DNA of 64,000 bases from Modestobacter marinus (GTDB lineage: Bacteria; Actinomycetota; Actinomycetes; Mycobacteriales; Geodermatophilaceae): positions 1,860,001 to 1,924,000 of the forward strand of contig NZ_JAAMPA010000001.1 in the NCBI RefSeq assembly GCF_011758655.1, in the 5' to 3' direction. Positions within the stretch are counted from its first letter, which is position 1. Every line of letters starts with the position of its first letter. This document shows positions 18,513-28,330 of the stretch, one piece after another. The notes beneath the pieces are model-generated. The model was not told the DNA's origin. It was given only the letters and a program-made list of their open reading frames with translations, and made no database searches. The translations under genes were made by a program, and so were the position numbers.

Positions 18513-20848
18513 GCGCCGACGTGACCGCGACCCCGCACCCCGCCGACGGCCCGGCCGACGCCGCCGTCCGTGCGATGCCCGACCTGGACACCGTCGACCG
18601 GGCCGGGCGCACCCCGGACACCGCGCAGCCCTTCGCCGAGCTGGGCCTCGAGGACGACGAGTACGCCTCGATCCGGGAGATCCTGGGCCGCCGCCCCACC
18701 ACGGCCGAGCTGGCGATGTACTCGGTCATGTGGAGCGAGCACTGCTCCTACAAGTCCTCCAAGGTGCACCTGCGCCGCTTCGGTGACCTGCCGAAGAGCG
18801 ACGCGCTGCTGGTCGGCATGGGCGAGAACGCCGGCGTCGTCGACGTCGGCGAGGGGTACGCGGTCACCTTCAAGGTCGAGTCGCACAACCACCCCAGCTA
18901 CGTGGAGCCCTACCAGGGCGCGGCCACCGGGGTCGGCGGCATCGTCCGCGACATCCTGACCATGGGCGCCCGGCCGATCGCCGTCATGGACTCGCTGCGC
19001 TTCGGTGCGGCCGACGCCCCGGACACCGCCCGGGTGCTGCCCGGCGTGGTCGCCGGCGTCGGCGGCTACGGCAACTGCCTGGGCCTGCCCAACATCGGCG
19101 GCGAGCTGCTCTTCGACGAGACCTACGCCGGCAACCCGCTGGTCAACGCCCTGTGCGTGGGCGTGCTGCGGCACGAGGAGCTGCAGCTGGCCAAGGCCGA
19201 GGGCGTCGGCAACAAGGTGGTGCTCTTCGGGGCGCGCACCGGCGGCGACGGCATCGGTGGGGTCTCGGTCCTGGCGTCGGAGACCTTCGACGCGGAGGGC
19301 CCGGCCAAGCGGCCGGCCGTGCAGGTCGGTGACCCGTTCACCGAGAAGCTGCTGATCGAGGCCTGCCTGGAGATCTTCGCCGCCGGCCTGGTCACCGGCA
19401 TCCAGGACCTCGGCGGCGCCGGCATCTCCTGCGCGACCAGCGAGCTGGCCGCGGCCGGCTCCGGCGGCATGGCGATCGACCTGGACGCCGTCCCGCTGCG
19501 GGACTCGACGCTCACCCCCGCCGAGATCCTGATGAGCGAGTCGCAGGAGCGGATGTGCGCGATCGTCGAGCCGGCCAAGGTCGAGGAGTTCCTCGCCGTC
19601 TGCGCCAAGTGGGACGTGCTGGCCACCGTCATCGGTGAGGTCACCGACGGCGACCGGCTCACCATCGACTGGCACGGCGAGCGGATCGTCGACGTCCCGC
19701 CGCGCACGGTCGCCCTGGAGGGCCCGCGCTACGAGCGGCCGATGGCCCGCCCGGCCGACCTGGACGCGCTGCAGGCCGACGCCCCGCCGTCGTCCTCGGC
19801 CGACCTGCGGGCCGACTGGCTGGCTGTGGTGTCGAGCCCGGACGGCGCGGACAAGAGCTGGGTCACCGAGCAGTACGACCGCTACGTGCGGGGCAACACC
19901 GTGCTCGCCCAGCCCGAGGACGCCGGTGTGCTGCGGATCGACGAGTCCAGCAACCTGGGCATCGCGCTGTCGCTGGACGGCAACGCCCGCTACGCCCGGC
20001 TGGACCCCTACACCGGTGCCCAGCTGAACCTGGCCGAGGCCTACCGCAACGTGGCCGTCTCCGGCGCCAGGCCGCTGGCGGTCACCAACTGCCTGAACTT
20101 CGGCTCCCCGGAGAACCCCGAGGTGATGTGGCAGTTCGCCGAGGCCGTCCGCGGCCTGGCCGACGGCTGCCGCGAGCTGGGCCTGCCGGTCACCGGCGGC
20201 AACGTGAGCCTCTACAACCAGACCGGTGACGTGGCGATCAACCCCACGCCGGTGATCGGGGTGCTGGGCGTGCACGCCGACGTGACCCGCCGGGTGCCCA
20301 CCGGCTGGCGGGCCGACGGCGAGTCCGTGCTGCTGCTGGGGGAGACCCGGGCGGAGTTCGGCGGCTCGGCCTGGGCTGCGGTCGTCCACGGCCACCTGGG
20401 CGGGCTGCCGCCCCGGCTGGACCTGGCCGCCGAGCGCGCCCTGGGTGAGCTGCTGGCGTCCCTGTCGGCCGACGGGCTGGTCGGCTCCGCGCACGACCTG
20501 GCGGACGGCGGGCTGGCGCAGGCCCTGACGGAGTCGGCGCTGCGGTACGGCACCGGCGCCCGGCTGAGCGTGCCCGGCGACCCGACGGCCGCGCTGTTCG
20601 GTGAGTCGGTGGCCCGCGTCGTCGTCACCACCACCGACCCGGCCGCGGTCCGGGCCGCCGCCGAGGCGGCCGGGGTGCCGGTCACCGAGCTCGGGACCAC
20701 GGGCGGCGACGCCCTGGTGCTCGACGGCCTGCTGGAGCTGCCGCTGGCCGAGCTGCGGGAGGCGTGGACGGCGACCCTGCCGGCGCTGTTCGGCAGCCCG
20801 GAGATCGCCGTGGGCAGCGTCCCGGCGGGCACCGTCCCGACCAGCTGA
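18509..20848 (+). CDS. purL: phosphoribosylformylglycinamidine synthase subunit PurL
   Basis: 779 residues, the usual length of the PurL that works with separate PurQ and PurS. ATP-binding and AIRS-type motifs seen: [35 protein letters not shown] and [10 protein letters not shown]. It converts FGAR to FGAM. GTG start coupled to purQ. A hairpin lies 90 bp downstream. Confidence 0.96.
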   Translation: MSADVTATPHPADGPADAAVRAMPDLDTVDRAGRTPDTAQPFAELGLEDDEYASIREILGRRPTTAELAMYSVMWSEHCSYKSSKVHLRRFGDLPKSDALLVGMGENAGVVDVGEGYAVTFKVESHNHPSYVEPYQGAATGVGGIVRDILTMGARPIAVMDSLRFGAADAPDTARVLPGVVAGVGGYGNCLGLPNIGGELLFDETYAGNPLVNALCVGVLRHEELQLAKAEGVGNKVVLFGARTGGDGIGGVSVLASETFDAEGPAKRPAVQVGDPFTEKLLIEACLEIFAAGLVTGIQDLGGAGISCATSELAAAGSGGMAIDLDAVPLRDSTLTPAEILMSESQERMCAIVEPAKVEEFLAVCAKWDVLATVIGEVTDGDRLTIDWHGERIVDVPPRTVALEGPRYERPMARPADLDALQADAPPSSSADLRADWLAVVSSPDGADKSWVTEQYDRYVRGNTVLAQPEDAGVLRIDESSNLGIALSLDGNARYARLDPYTGAQLNLAEAYRNVAVSGARPLAVTNCLNFGSPENPEVMWQFAEAVRGLADGCRELGLPVTGGNVSLYNQTGDVAINPTPVIGVLGVHADVTRRVPTGWRADGESVLLLGETRAEFGGSAWAAVVHGHLGGLPPRLDLAAERALGELLASLSADGLVGSAHDLADGGLAQALTESALRYGTGARLSVPGDPTAALFGESVARVVVTTTDPAAVRAAAEAAGVPVTELGTTGGDALVLDGLLELPLAELREAWTATLPALFGSPEIAVGSVPAGTVPTS

Positions 20849-20939
20849 GCCGGGTCCTGCCGTGCTGACCCCGCCGCCGGGGCCCCGTCCCGTCGTGCCG
20901 GTCCCCGTCGCGCCGGCCCCGTCGTGGGCCGGTGTCGAC

Positions 20940-20959
20940 GGGCCCGTCGGAACGGGCCC
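20940..20959 (+). terminator. hairpin between purL and sterol-carrier gene
   Basis: Perfect 8-bp stem GGGCCCGT / ACGGGCCC with a 4-nt CGGA loop, 92 bp after purL and 22 bp before the next start. It could attenuate read-through; no T-tract. Confidence 0.4.
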
Positions 20960-20980
20960 CGCGGTGACGGTGCGGCGCTG

Positions 20981-21388
20981 ATGGTCGGGGTCGCGCCGAT
21001 CTCCGCCGAGGACCTGCGGGCGGCGCTCGCCCCCACGGCCGGCTGGCTGGCCGGGGAGTCCGAGCAGCCGCCCCGCGCGGTGCTGGGCGCGGCCGTGAAG
21101 ACCTCGGCCCGCTGGCTGGCCCAGCACGTGCCCGGGCGCTCGGTCGAGCTGCGGGTGCCGCCGTTCGTGGCGGTGCAGTGCGTGCCCGGGCCGCGGCACA
21201 CCCGCGGCACCCCGCCCAACGTGGTCGAGACCGACGCCGCGACCTGGTTGCGGCTGGCCACCGGCGCACTCTCCTGGGCCGAGGCGGTGGGGGAGGGCCG
21301 GGTCAGCGCCAGCGGCAACCGCGCCGACCTCTCCGAGCACCTCCCACTGCGGGGGCTGCGCTCCTCCGGTCCGCAGCCGCCCCGGTGA
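20981..21388 (+). CDS. sterol carrier family protein
   Basis: 135 residues. [33 protein letters not shown] matches the bacterial SCP-like family that is often found beside pur genes in actinobacteria (quoted here as segments [10 protein letters not shown] and [11 protein letters not shown]). SCP-type domains bind hydrophobic ligands; no catalytic role is known. The ATG is chosen because an upstream in-frame alternative would begin inside the preceding hairpin. Cytosolic. Confidence 0.65.
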   Translation: MVGVAPISAEDLRAALAPTAGWLAGESEQPPRAVLGAAVKTSARWLAQHVPGRSVELRVPPFVAVQCVPGPRHTRGTPPNVVETDAATWLRLATGALSWAEAVGEGRVSASGNRADLSEHLPLRGLRSSGPQPPR

Positions 21389-21460
21389 CCGCCGGCGGAC
21401 GGCTGCCCGGCACACCGGCGGGTGTCGCCGTCCGCCGATGACGGCCGGTCGCGGGAACGA

Positions 21461-21495
21461 CAGCGCCCCTCCTGCCGGTGGCAGGAGGGGCGCTG
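21461..21495. terminator. strong bidirectional hairpin
   Basis: A perfect 15-bp stem (CAGCGCCCCTCCTGC paired with GCAGGAGGGGCGCTG) and a 5-nt loop, lying between the convergent sterol-carrier gene and the 40-residue transporter partner gene. It is well placed to stop both transcripts. Confidence 0.75.
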
Positions 21496-21514
21496 TGCTG
21501 CGTGGTGCGGTGGG

Positions 21515-21637
21515 TCAGCCGGTGAACAGCGTGCTGGCGGTGCGGATGGTCTGCACCAGCCCGTACACCAGCGGGAGGCCCACCAGGGCCCAGGCGAAGG
21601 CGACCAGGCCGGTCGGGGTGCTGCTCTGCTCGCTCAT
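21515..21637 (-). CDS. MFS transporter small subunit
   Basis: 40 residues: a short polar N-terminus and one hydrophobic segment (GLVAFAWALVGLPLVYGLVQT). Small proteins of this kind are encoded directly behind OFA-type MFS carriers in many actinobacteria and are named MFS transporter small subunits. Its ATG overlaps the carrier stop (ATGA), so expression is coupled. It probably sits beside the carrier in the membrane; what it does is unknown. Confidence 0.75.
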   Translation of the reverse strand: MSEQSSTPTGLVAFAWALVGLPLVYGLVQTIRTASTLFTG

Positions 21638-23049
21638 CGGGTGGTGCTCCGTTCGGGGTTGGCGCGGGCGGTGGCGGGGGTGGTGGCGTGCGGCTCGTGC
21701 CACTTCGCCGCGACCGGCTTGACCAGCAGGTTGGCGACGAAGCCCACGGCCAGCAGGCCGACCATGATGAACAGCGCCGGCCGGTAGTCACCGGCGTTGA
21801 GCTGACCCGGGGTGCCCTGGGTGTCCAGGACGCCGTTGACGATCAGCGGGCCGGCGATGCCGGCGGCGGCCCAGGCGGTCAGCAGCCGGCCGTGGATGGC
21901 CCCGACCTGGTAGGTGCCGAAGAGATCACGCAGGTAGGCCGGGACGGTCGCGAAGCCACCGCCGTAGAAGCTGATGATGATCGCCGCGAGCGCGACGAAC
22001 AGCCAGACGGCGCTGCTGCCGATCGTGGCCAGCAGGACGTAGAGCACCAGGCCGACACCCAGGTAGACCATGTAGATGCCCTTGCGGCCGATGTAGTCCG
22101 ACGTGGAGGACCACACGAAGCGGCCGGCCATGTTGAACAGCGACAGCAGCCCGACGAAACCGCCGGCCGCGGCGGCGGCGACCGCGGAGGTCTCGCCGTT
22201 GCGGAAGAAGTCCTGGATCATCGGCGCGGCCTGCTCGAGGATGCCGATGCCGGCGGTCACGTTGCAGAACAGCACCGTCCACAGCAGCCAGAACTGCGGG
22301 GTCTTGATGGCGTTGCCGGCCGAGACGCTCTCGGTGGTCACCAGGGCGCGCTGCTTGACCGTCGAGGGGTCGAAGCCGGCGGGGCGCCAGTCGTCGGCGG
22401 GGACGCGGACGATGAAGGCACCGAACATCATGAACACCAGGTAGAGCACGCCCAGGGTGAGGAACAGGCCGGCGACGGCGTTGCCGCTCGGGGTCGTGCC
22501 CGCGGTGCCGTCGTAGACCGGGTCGTACCAGTTCATCAGCTGGCGGGACAGCGGCGAGGCGATGAGCGCACCACCACCGAAGCCCATGATCGCCATGCCG
22601 GTGGCCAGGCCCGGACGGTCGGGGAACCACTTGATCAGCGTGGAGACCGGCGAGATGTAGCCGATGCCCAGGCCGATGCCGCCGATGACGCCGTAGCCGA
22701 GGTACAGCAGCCACAGCTGCTCGGTGTAGATGCCCAGGGAGCCGACGAGGAAGCCGCTGACCCAGAAGACGGCGGAGGTGAACATGGCGGCGCGGGGACC
22801 GTTGCGGTCCACCCAGGTGCCGAAGAGCGCGGCCGACAGGCCCAGCATCACGATCGCGATCGAGAAGACGATCCCGATGGCGGTCAGGCTCGAGTCGAAG
22901 TGCGAGACCAGCGCGGCCTTGTACACGCTGGTCGCGTACGCCTGGCCGATGCACAGGTGCACGGCGAGCGCGGCTGGCGGGATGAGCCAGCGGTTGAAGC
23001 CCGGGCGAGCGATGATGCGCTCCCGGGCCAGGAAGCTGGGTACTGCCAC
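21634..23049 (-). CDS. OFA (oxalate/formate antiporter type) MFS transporter
   Basis: 471 residues, 12 transmembrane segments with one long central loop. OFA-family features: FNRWLIPPAALAVHLCIGQAYA at the N-terminus (seen as FNRWLIPPAA and HLCIGQAYA), FPDRPGLATGMAIMGFG after helix 4, and FGTYQVGAIHGRLLTAW. GTG start with GGAGG 7 nt upstream. Divergent from the mycothiol-dependent formaldehyde dehydrogenase, which suggests formate or another small acid as cargo; that is inference, since the family also carries other monocarboxylates. Confidence 0.85.
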   Translation of the reverse strand: MAVPSFLARERIIARPGFNRWLIPPAALAVHLCIGQAYATSVYKAALVSHFDSSLTAIGIVFSIAIVMLGLSAALFGTWVDRNGPRAAMFTSAVFWVSGFLVGSLGIYTEQLWLLYLGYGVIGGIGLGIGYISPVSTLIKWFPDRPGLATGMAIMGFGGGALIASPLSRQLMNWYDPVYDGTAGTTPSGNAVAGLFLTLGVLYLVFMMFGAFIVRVPADDWRPAGFDPSTVKQRALVTTESVSAGNAIKTPQFWLLWTVLFCNVTAGIGILEQAAPMIQDFFRNGETSAVAAAAAGGFVGLLSLFNMAGRFVWSSTSDYIGRKGIYMVYLGVGLVLYVLLATIGSSAVWLFVALAAIIISFYGGGFATVPAYLRDLFGTYQVGAIHGRLLTAWAAAGIAGPLIVNGVLDTQGTPGQLNAGDYRPALFIMVGLLAVGFVANLLVKPVAAKWHEPHATTPATARANPERSTTR

Positions 23050-23274
23050 GGAACGACCTCCGAGGTACGGGAACGGCGCGGCCGGACGGACGCAACCCGG
23101 CTGCGACCCGTGTACTCGTGTGACACAGATCGCGGCCGCAGGGCACCGTACGACGCTGTGGAGCTCCTGAGCGCACCGTGGGGCCCAACCGGGTGAGGCT
23201 GAGACCAATTCGTTGCACGCGCAACCGTTGTTTCCACGGTGCGGGAGCGAGGCGCGGACGGTCGTCCGGTTCCC

Positions 23275-23280
23275 TAGGGT
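23275..23280 (+). promoter_or_regulatory. -10 element TAGGGT for leaderless dehydrogenase gene
   Basis: TAGGGT stands 6 nt before the ATG at 23287 with no ribosome site between. A small inverted repeat GTTGC-ACGC-GCAAC lies about 60 bp upstream (23212-23225) and could be a regulator site. Confidence 0.5.
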
Positions 23281-23286
23281 GGCGGC

Positions 23287-24387
23287 ATGCCGTACGAGGT
23301 CAAGGGCGTCGTCGCCCTCAGCAAGGGTGCCCCGGTCACCATCGAGACGATCATCGTCCCCGACCCCGGGCCGGGTGAGGCGGTGGTCGACGTCCAGGCG
23401 TGCGGGGTCTGCCACACCGACCTGCACTACCGGGAGGGCGGGATCAACGACGAGTTCCCGTTCCTGCTCGGCCACGAGGCGGCCGGTGTGGTGTCCGCGG
23501 TCGGCGAGGGCGTCACGAACGTGGCCGTCGGCGACTACGTCGTCCTGAACTGGCGTGCGGTGTGCGGCGAGTGCCGGGCCTGCGCCAAGGGCAAGCCCTG
23601 GTACTGCTTCAACACCCACAACGCCGCGCAGAAGATGACCCTGGCCGACGGCACCGAGCTGTCCCCGGCGCTGGGCATCGGCGCCTTCGCCGAGAAGACG
23701 CTGGTCCACTCCGGGCAGTGCACGAAGGTCGACCCGGCGGCGAAGCCCACCGCGGCCGGGCTGCTGGGCTGCGGGGTGATGGCCGGGGTCGGTGCGGCGA
23801 TCAACACCGGTGGCGTGGGCCGCGGCGACTCGGTCGCCGTCTTCGGCTGCGGCGGCGTCGGTGACGCCGCGATCGCCGGTTCCCGGCTGGCCGGTGCGGG
23901 CACGATCATCGCCGTCGACATCGACGACCGGAAGCTCGAGTGGGCCAAGGGCATGGGCGCCACCCACACGGTCAACTCCAAGGAGACCGACCCGGTCGAG
24001 GCGATCAAGGCGCTCACCGGCGGCTTCGGGGTCGACGTGGCGATCGACGCCGTCGGGCACCCGGCGGTCTACGAGCAGGCGTTCAACGCCCGGGACCTGG
24101 CCGGCACCGTCGTCCTGGTCGGCGTCCCCAACCCGGCCATGACGATCGAGCTCCCGCTGATCGAGGTCTTCGGCCGCGGCGGTGCGCTGAAGTCGTCCTG
24201 GTACGGCGACTGCCTGCCGAGCCGGGACTTCCCGATGCTGATCGACCTGTACCTGCAGGGTCGCTTCGACCTCGACGCCTTCGTGAGCGAGACGATCGGC
24301 CTGGACGAGGTCGAGGCGGCCTTCGACAAGATGCACGCCGGTGACGTGCTGCGCTCCGTGGTCGTGTTCGAGGGGGCCGGCTCGTGA
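23287..24387 (+). CDS. S-(hydroxymethyl)mycothiol dehydrogenase
   Basis: 366 residues, a zinc class-III-type dehydrogenase. Catalytic zinc: CGVCHTDLH and GHEAAG. Structural zinc: the four-cysteine run [18 protein letters not shown] site: GCGGVG. The sequence layout and the adjacent MBL hydrolase fit mycothiol-dependent formaldehyde oxidation (MscR/AdhE2) rather than glutathione use. It oxidises the formaldehyde-mycothiol adduct to S-formylmycothiol. ATG probably leaderless. Coupled by a 4-bp overlap to the next gene. Confidence 0.9.
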   Translation: MPYEVKGVVALSKGAPVTIETIIVPDPGPGEAVVDVQACGVCHTDLHYREGGINDEFPFLLGHEAAGVVSAVGEGVTNVAVGDYVVLNWRAVCGECRACAKGKPWYCFNTHNAAQKMTLADGTELSPALGIGAFAEKTLVHSGQCTKVDPAAKPTAAGLLGCGVMAGVGAAINTGGVGRGDSVAVFGCGGVGDAAIAGSRLAGAGTIIAVDIDDRKLEWAKGMGATHTVNSKETDPVEAIKALTGGFGVDVAIDAVGHPAVYEQAFNARDLAGTVVLVGVPNPAMTIELPLIEVFGRGGALKSSWYGDCLPSRDFPMLIDLYLQGRFDLDAFVSETIGLDEVEAAFDKMHAGDVLRSVVVFEGAGS

Positions 24388-24992
24388 GCGTGCGCATCGA
24401 GCAGGCCGTCGTCAGCGGCGTCTTCAGCCTCGACGGGCAGGACTTCGACGTCGACAACAACGTCTGGCTGGTCGGGGACGACGACGAGGTGGTCGTCATC
24501 GACGCCCCGCACGACGCCGCTCCCATCCTCGAGGCGATCGGCGGCCGCCGGGTCACCGCGATCGTGCTCACCCACGGTCACAACGACCACATCACCGCCG
24601 CCGTCGCGCTCCGGGAGGCGACCGCCGCCCCGATCTGGCTGAACCCGGCCGACCGGATGCTCTGGGACGTCGTCCACCCCGACGCCGCGCCGGACCAGGA
24701 CCTGGTCGAGGGCACCCGGCTCAGCGTGGCCGGGGTGCAGTTGCAGGCCCTGCACACCCCGGGGCACTCGCCGGGCAGCACCTGCCTGCACGCCCCCGAC
24801 CTGGCCACCGTGTTCACCGGGGACACGCTGTTCTGCGGCGGGCCCGGGGCCACCGGCCGGTCCTACAGCGACAAGCCGACCATCCTGCGGTCGATCACCG
24901 ACCGGCTGATGACCCTGCACGGCGACACGGTGGTCAAGACCGGGCACGGCGACGACACCACCATCGACGCCGAGCTGGGCAACATCGCCTGA
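24384..24992 (+). CDS. MBL-fold hydrolase of the mycothiol formaldehyde pathway
   Basis: 202 residues, glyoxalase-II-like. Zinc ligands THGHNDH, later [16 protein letters not shown] and C-terminal GHGDDT. The position directly behind the mycothiol dehydrogenase, with overlapping start and stop, suggests hydrolysis of S-formylmycothiol to formate and mycothiol; this is inferred from context. GTG start inside the previous stop. Confidence 0.85.
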   Translation: MSVRIEQAVVSGVFSLDGQDFDVDNNVWLVGDDDEVVVIDAPHDAAPILEAIGGRRVTAIVLTHGHNDHITAAVALREATAAPIWLNPADRMLWDVVHPDAAPDQDLVEGTRLSVAGVQLQALHTPGHSPGSTCLHAPDLATVFTGDTLFCGGPGATGRSYSDKPTILRSITDRLMTLHGDTVVKTGHGDDTTIDAELGNIA

Positions 24993-25008
24993 GCCGGTCC
25001 GGCGTCGT

Positions 25009-25042
25009 CCCCTCCCGAGTGAGCGGTCCCACCCGGGAGGGG
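25009..25042 (+). terminator. hairpin between MBL gene and purF
   Basis: 9-bp stem CCCCTCCCG / CGGGAGGGG with a 16-nt loop, starting 17 bp after the MBL stop and ending 14 bp before the purF -10 element. Likely a terminator for the upstream pair. Confidence 0.5.
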
Positions 25043-25055
25043 GCCACGCAGCCGG

Positions 25056-25061
25056 TACGCT
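25056..25061 (+). promoter_or_regulatory. -10 element TACGCT for leaderless purF
   Basis: TACGCT followed by exactly 7 nt and the GTG of purF; no ribosome site. Confidence 0.55.
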
Positions 25062-25068
25062 CGCACCC

Positions 25069-26640
25069 GTGCCTCGCGGTGACGGACGGCTGACGCACGA
25101 CCTCGACCCCCATGACGCTGGTCCCCAGGACGCCTGTGGCGTCTTCGGGGTCTGGGCTCCGGGGGAGGAGGTCGCGAAGCTGACCTATTTCGGCCTGTAC
25201 GCCCTCCAGCACCGCGGTCAGGAGGCGGCCGGCATCGCGGTGTCCGACGGTTCCTCCGTCGTGGTCTACAAGGACCTCGGCCTGGTCAGCCAGGTGTTCG
25301 ACGAGCCGACGCTGGGCAGCCTCCGCGGCCACATCGCCGTCGGCCACGCCCGGTACTCCACCACCGGGGCCTCCACCTGGGAGAACGCCCAGCCGACGTT
25401 CCGCACCACCGGTGCGGGCACCGGGCTCGCGCTGTGCCACAACGGCAACCTGGTGAACACCGCCGAGCTGGCCAGCGCCGCGGCCGACGAGGGCGTCGCC
25501 GGGGCGTTCGTCGCGACCAACGACTCCGACCTGGTCACCTCGCTCATCGCGGCCAAGCCCGACATGTCGGTCGAGGCGGCGGCGATGGAGGTGCTCCCGC
25601 GCCTGCGCGGGGCGTTCAGCCTCACGTTCATGGACGAGGACACCCTGTACGCCGCGCGCGACGCGCAGGGCGTGCGGCCGCTGGTCCTCGGCCGGCTGGA
25701 GCGCGGCTGGGTCATCGCCAGCGAGACGGCGGCGCTGGACATCTGCGGCGCCTCCTTCGTCCGCGAGGTCGAGCCCGGTGAGCTGATCGCCATCGACGAG
25801 GACGGCCTGCGCAGCCAGCACTTCGCGCACCCCGACCCCAAGGGCTGCGTCTTCGAGTACGTCTACCTCGCCCGGCCGGACACCACGATCTCCGGACGCG
25901 GCGTGCACGCCGCCCGGGTCGAGATCGGCCGCCGGCTGGCCAAGGAGCACCCGGTCGAGGCCGACCTGGTCATCCCGGTGCCCGAGTCGGGCACCCCGGC
26001 CGCGGTCGGGTACGCCGAGGCCTCCGGCATCCCCTACGGCCTCGGGCTGGTCAAGAACTCCTACGTCGGGCGCACCTTCATCCAGCCCAGCCAGACGATC
26101 CGGCAGCTGGGCATCCGGCTGAAGCTGAACCCGCTGCGCGACGTCATCCGCGGCAAGCGCCTGGTGGTCGTGGACGACTCGATCGTGCGGGGCAACACCC
26201 AGCGGGCGCTGATCCGGATGCTCCGCGAGGCCGGTGCGCTCGAGGTGCACGTGCGGATCGCGTCGCCGCCGGTCAAGTGGCCCTGCTTCTACGGGATCGA
26301 CTTCGCCAGCCGCGCCGAGCTGGTCGCCAACGGGCTGGACGTCGACGGCGTACGCGCCTCGATCAACGCCGACTCGCTGGGCTACGTCTCCGAGCAGGGG
26401 CTGATCGCGGCCACCGAGCAGCCGGCCAACCGGCTGTGCACCGCCTGCTTCACCGGCGAGTACCCGATCCCGCTGGGCCAGCCGGAGGTGCTCGGCAAGC
26501 ACCTGCTGGAGGGCATCGGCCGCCGGGCGCTGAACGGCGCGCTGACCGACGAGGCCCCCGCGGTCACCGGGTGGACCGGCCAGCAGGCCGGCAGCCCGAT
26601 GGTCCCGGGCGGCGCCGACGACGCGCTGAGCCGGCCGTGA
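25069..26640 (+). CDS. purF: amidophosphoribosyltransferase
   Basis: 523 residues. After a 22-residue propeptide, the Ntn-type nucleophile cysteine is in DACGVFGVW. Glutaminase features: ALQHRGQEAAGI and GHARYSTTG. The PRPP-binding loop is VVDDSIVRGNT, and cysteines CTACFTG near the C-terminus fit the iron-sulfur class. It makes phosphoribosylamine, the committed step. Its TGA overlaps purM GTG. Confidence 0.96.
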   Translation: MPRGDGRLTHDLDPHDAGPQDACGVFGVWAPGEEVAKLTYFGLYALQHRGQEAAGIAVSDGSSVVVYKDLGLVSQVFDEPTLGSLRGHIAVGHARYSTTGASTWENAQPTFRTTGAGTGLALCHNGNLVNTAELASAAADEGVAGAFVATNDSDLVTSLIAAKPDMSVEAAAMEVLPRLRGAFSLTFMDEDTLYAARDAQGVRPLVLGRLERGWVIASETAALDICGASFVREVEPGELIAIDEDGLRSQHFAHPDPKGCVFEYVYLARPDTTISGRGVHAARVEIGRRLAKEHPVEADLVIPVPESGTPAAVGYAEASGIPYGLGLVKNSYVGRTFIQPSQTIRQLGIRLKLNPLRDVIRGKRLVVVDDSIVRGNTQRALIRMLREAGALEVHVRIASPPVKWPCFYGIDFASRAELVANGLDVDGVRASINADSLGYVSEQGLIAATEQPANRLCTACFTGEYPIPLGQPEVLGKHLLEGIGRRALNGALTDEAPAVTGWTGQQAGSPMVPGGADDALSRP

Positions 26641-27701
26641 CGACCTCCGAGGGCGAGCTGACCTACGCCGCCTCCGGCGTCGACATCGACGCCGGCGAGC
26701 GGGCCGTCACCCTGATGCGCGCCGCGGTGGAGCGGACCAACCGCCCGGAGGTCGTCGGTGGCCTCGGCGGGTTCGCCGGGCTGTTCGCCCTGGACACCGC
26801 CAGGTACCGCAAGCCGCTGCTGGCCTCCTCGACCGACGGCGTGGGCACCAAGATCGCGCTGGCCCGGGCGCTGGACCGGCACGACACCGTCGGCATCGAC
26901 CTGGTCGCCATGGTCGTCGACGACCTGGTCGCCTGCGGCGCCGAGCCGCTGTTCCTGCAGGACTACGTCGCCTGCGGCCGGGTCGTGCCGGAGCGGATCG
27001 CCGCCATCGTCACCGGGATCGCCGAGGGCTGCACGCAGGCCGGTGCCGCGCTGGTCGGCGGGGAGACCGCCGAGCACGGCGACCTCATGGGCGCCGACGA
27101 CTACGACCTGGCCGCCACCGCGGTGGGGGTCGTCGAGGCCGACGCGGTGCTGGGGCCGGAGCGGGTGCGGGCCGGCGACGTGGTCGTCGCCATGGCCTCC
27201 TCCGGGCTGCACTCCAACGGCTACTCGCTGGTGCGCCGGGTCGTCGACCGGGCGGGGCTGGACCTCACCGGCACCCCGGCCGGCCTGGGGCGCCCGCTCG
27301 GCGACGAGCTGCTCGAGCCCACCCGGATCTACGCCCGCGACTGCCTGGCGCTCGTCGAGGAGCTGGGCGTGGAGACGGTGCACGCCTTCGCCCACATCAC
27401 CGGGGGCGGGCTGGCCGGCAACACCGTCCGCGTCGTCCCGGCCGGGCTGGAGGCGGTGCTGGACCGGGGCACCTGGGCGCTGCCCGCGGTGGTGCGGCTG
27501 CTCGAGGAGCACGGCGTGCCGCGCGCGGAGTCCGAGCGGGCCTTCAACTGCGGCGTCGGCATGGTGGCCGCGGTCGCTCCCGAGCACGCGGACCGGGCGG
27601 TCGAGCTGCTCATCGGCCGGGGCGTCCCGGCCTGGGTGGCCGGCACGGTCGGCGCACACGACGGAGGGCCCTCGGCCCGGCTGGTCGGCTCCTACCGCTG
27701 A
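26637..27701 (+). CDS. purM: phosphoribosylformylglycinamidine cyclo-ligase
   Basis: 354 residues. AIR synthetase signatures: TYAASGVDIDAGE, STDGVGTKI, GIDLVAMVVDDL, GGETAEH and ITGGGLAGN. It closes the imidazole ring of FGAM. GTG start in a 4-bp overlap with purF. A strong hairpin follows 53 bp after the stop. Confidence 0.96.
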   Translation: MTTSEGELTYAASGVDIDAGERAVTLMRAAVERTNRPEVVGGLGGFAGLFALDTARYRKPLLASSTDGVGTKIALARALDRHDTVGIDLVAMVVDDLVACGAEPLFLQDYVACGRVVPERIAAIVTGIAEGCTQAGAALVGGETAEHGDLMGADDYDLAATAVGVVEADAVLGPERVRAGDVVVAMASSGLHSNGYSLVRRVVDRAGLDLTGTPAGLGRPLGDELLEPTRIYARDCLALVEELGVETVHAFAHITGGGLAGNTVRVVPAGLEAVLDRGTWALPAVVRLLEEHGVPRAESERAFNCGVGMVAAVAPEHADRAVELLIGRGVPAWVAGTVGAHDGGPSARLVGSYR

Positions 27702-27753
27702 ACCGGCCGCCGGCCGGCCGCGGTGGCGCCGGCCGGCTCCGGACGCACGACAG

Positions 27754-27781
27754 CACCGCTCCTCCCGGAGGAGGAGCGGTG
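27754..27781 (+). terminator. terminator hairpin after purFM
   Basis: Perfect 12-bp stem CACCGCTCCTCC / GGAGGAGCGGTG with CGGA loop, between convergent purM and the DUF3073 gene. Probably works in both directions. Confidence 0.7.
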
Positions 27782-27819
27782 CAGCCGTGTCTCAGGGGCT
27801 GGGTCGCTGGCTCAGCGGC

Positions 27820-28035
27820 TCAACGACTGGCAGCCCAGTCGTCGTCCTCGTCGTCCTGCGACCAGCTCCCGACGTGCGTGTCGTCCTCGTCGTCGTCCTT
27901 CGGCCCCCGGGAGGGGAACGACGACGGCTGTCCAGCCAGTTCTCGCTGGAGGGCAGTGAGGTCGGTGTTGGGTGAGCTGTACTTGAGCTCACGGGCCACG
28001 CGTGTCTGCTTGGCCTTCGCTCGGCCGCGCCCCAT
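27820..28035 (-). CDS. DUF3073 domain-containing protein
   Basis: 71 residues. MGRGRAKAKQTRVARELKY is the hallmark N-terminus of the actinobacterial DUF3073 family; the C-terminal half is very acidic (KDDDEDDTHVG, QDDEDDDW). Function unknown; the basic N-terminus and acidic tail suggest nucleic acid or ribosome contact but that is conjecture. A ribosome site GAGGGGG precedes the ATG. An 8-bp hairpin (28069-28089) lies in its presumed leader, and a TAAGCT box about 100 bp upstream could be the -10. Confidence 0.85.
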   Translation of the reverse strand: MGRGRAKAKQTRVARELKYSSPNTDLTALQRELAGQPSSFPSRGPKDDDEDDTHVGSWSQDDEDDDWAASR

Positions 28036-28257
28036 GGCTCGACCCCCTCGTGACGGAGTGCGGGTCGTCGTCCAGCACTGGGCTGGACGGCCCGTGTGGC
28101 GACCCCGACTGAGTGACTGTGTCCTTGGCCGAGCTTACGACACGGATCGGTCACGGGCACGCAGCGCACCCCCCGGCTGCCTCATCCGGAGGTGGATGTG
28201 ACCGGGGTCTCACCCGATCCGGCGGCCCCGGCCCCCTCGCAGGGCCTGCCGCGAGTG

Positions 28258-28274
28258 GGAGGACCCCGTCCTCC
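28258..28274 (-). terminator. hairpin downstream of the valine dehydrogenase-type gene
   Basis: GGAGGAC / GTCCTCC, 7-bp stem with CCC loop, 57 bp after the stop of the dehydrogenase gene. The 295-bp gap around it holds no gene. Confidence 0.35.
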
Positions 28275-28330
28275 TCATCCCTCGCACGTTCGGGACGAGC
28301 CTCGGGACGGGGCCGGGGGCGAGGGGTCCT

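Noticed and set aside
18335-21415. 1026-codon minus-strand frame opposite purQ, purL and the sterol-carrier gene
   Set aside because: Its translation is low-complexity (G, R, H, Q, V) and the opposite strand carries complete pur enzymes.
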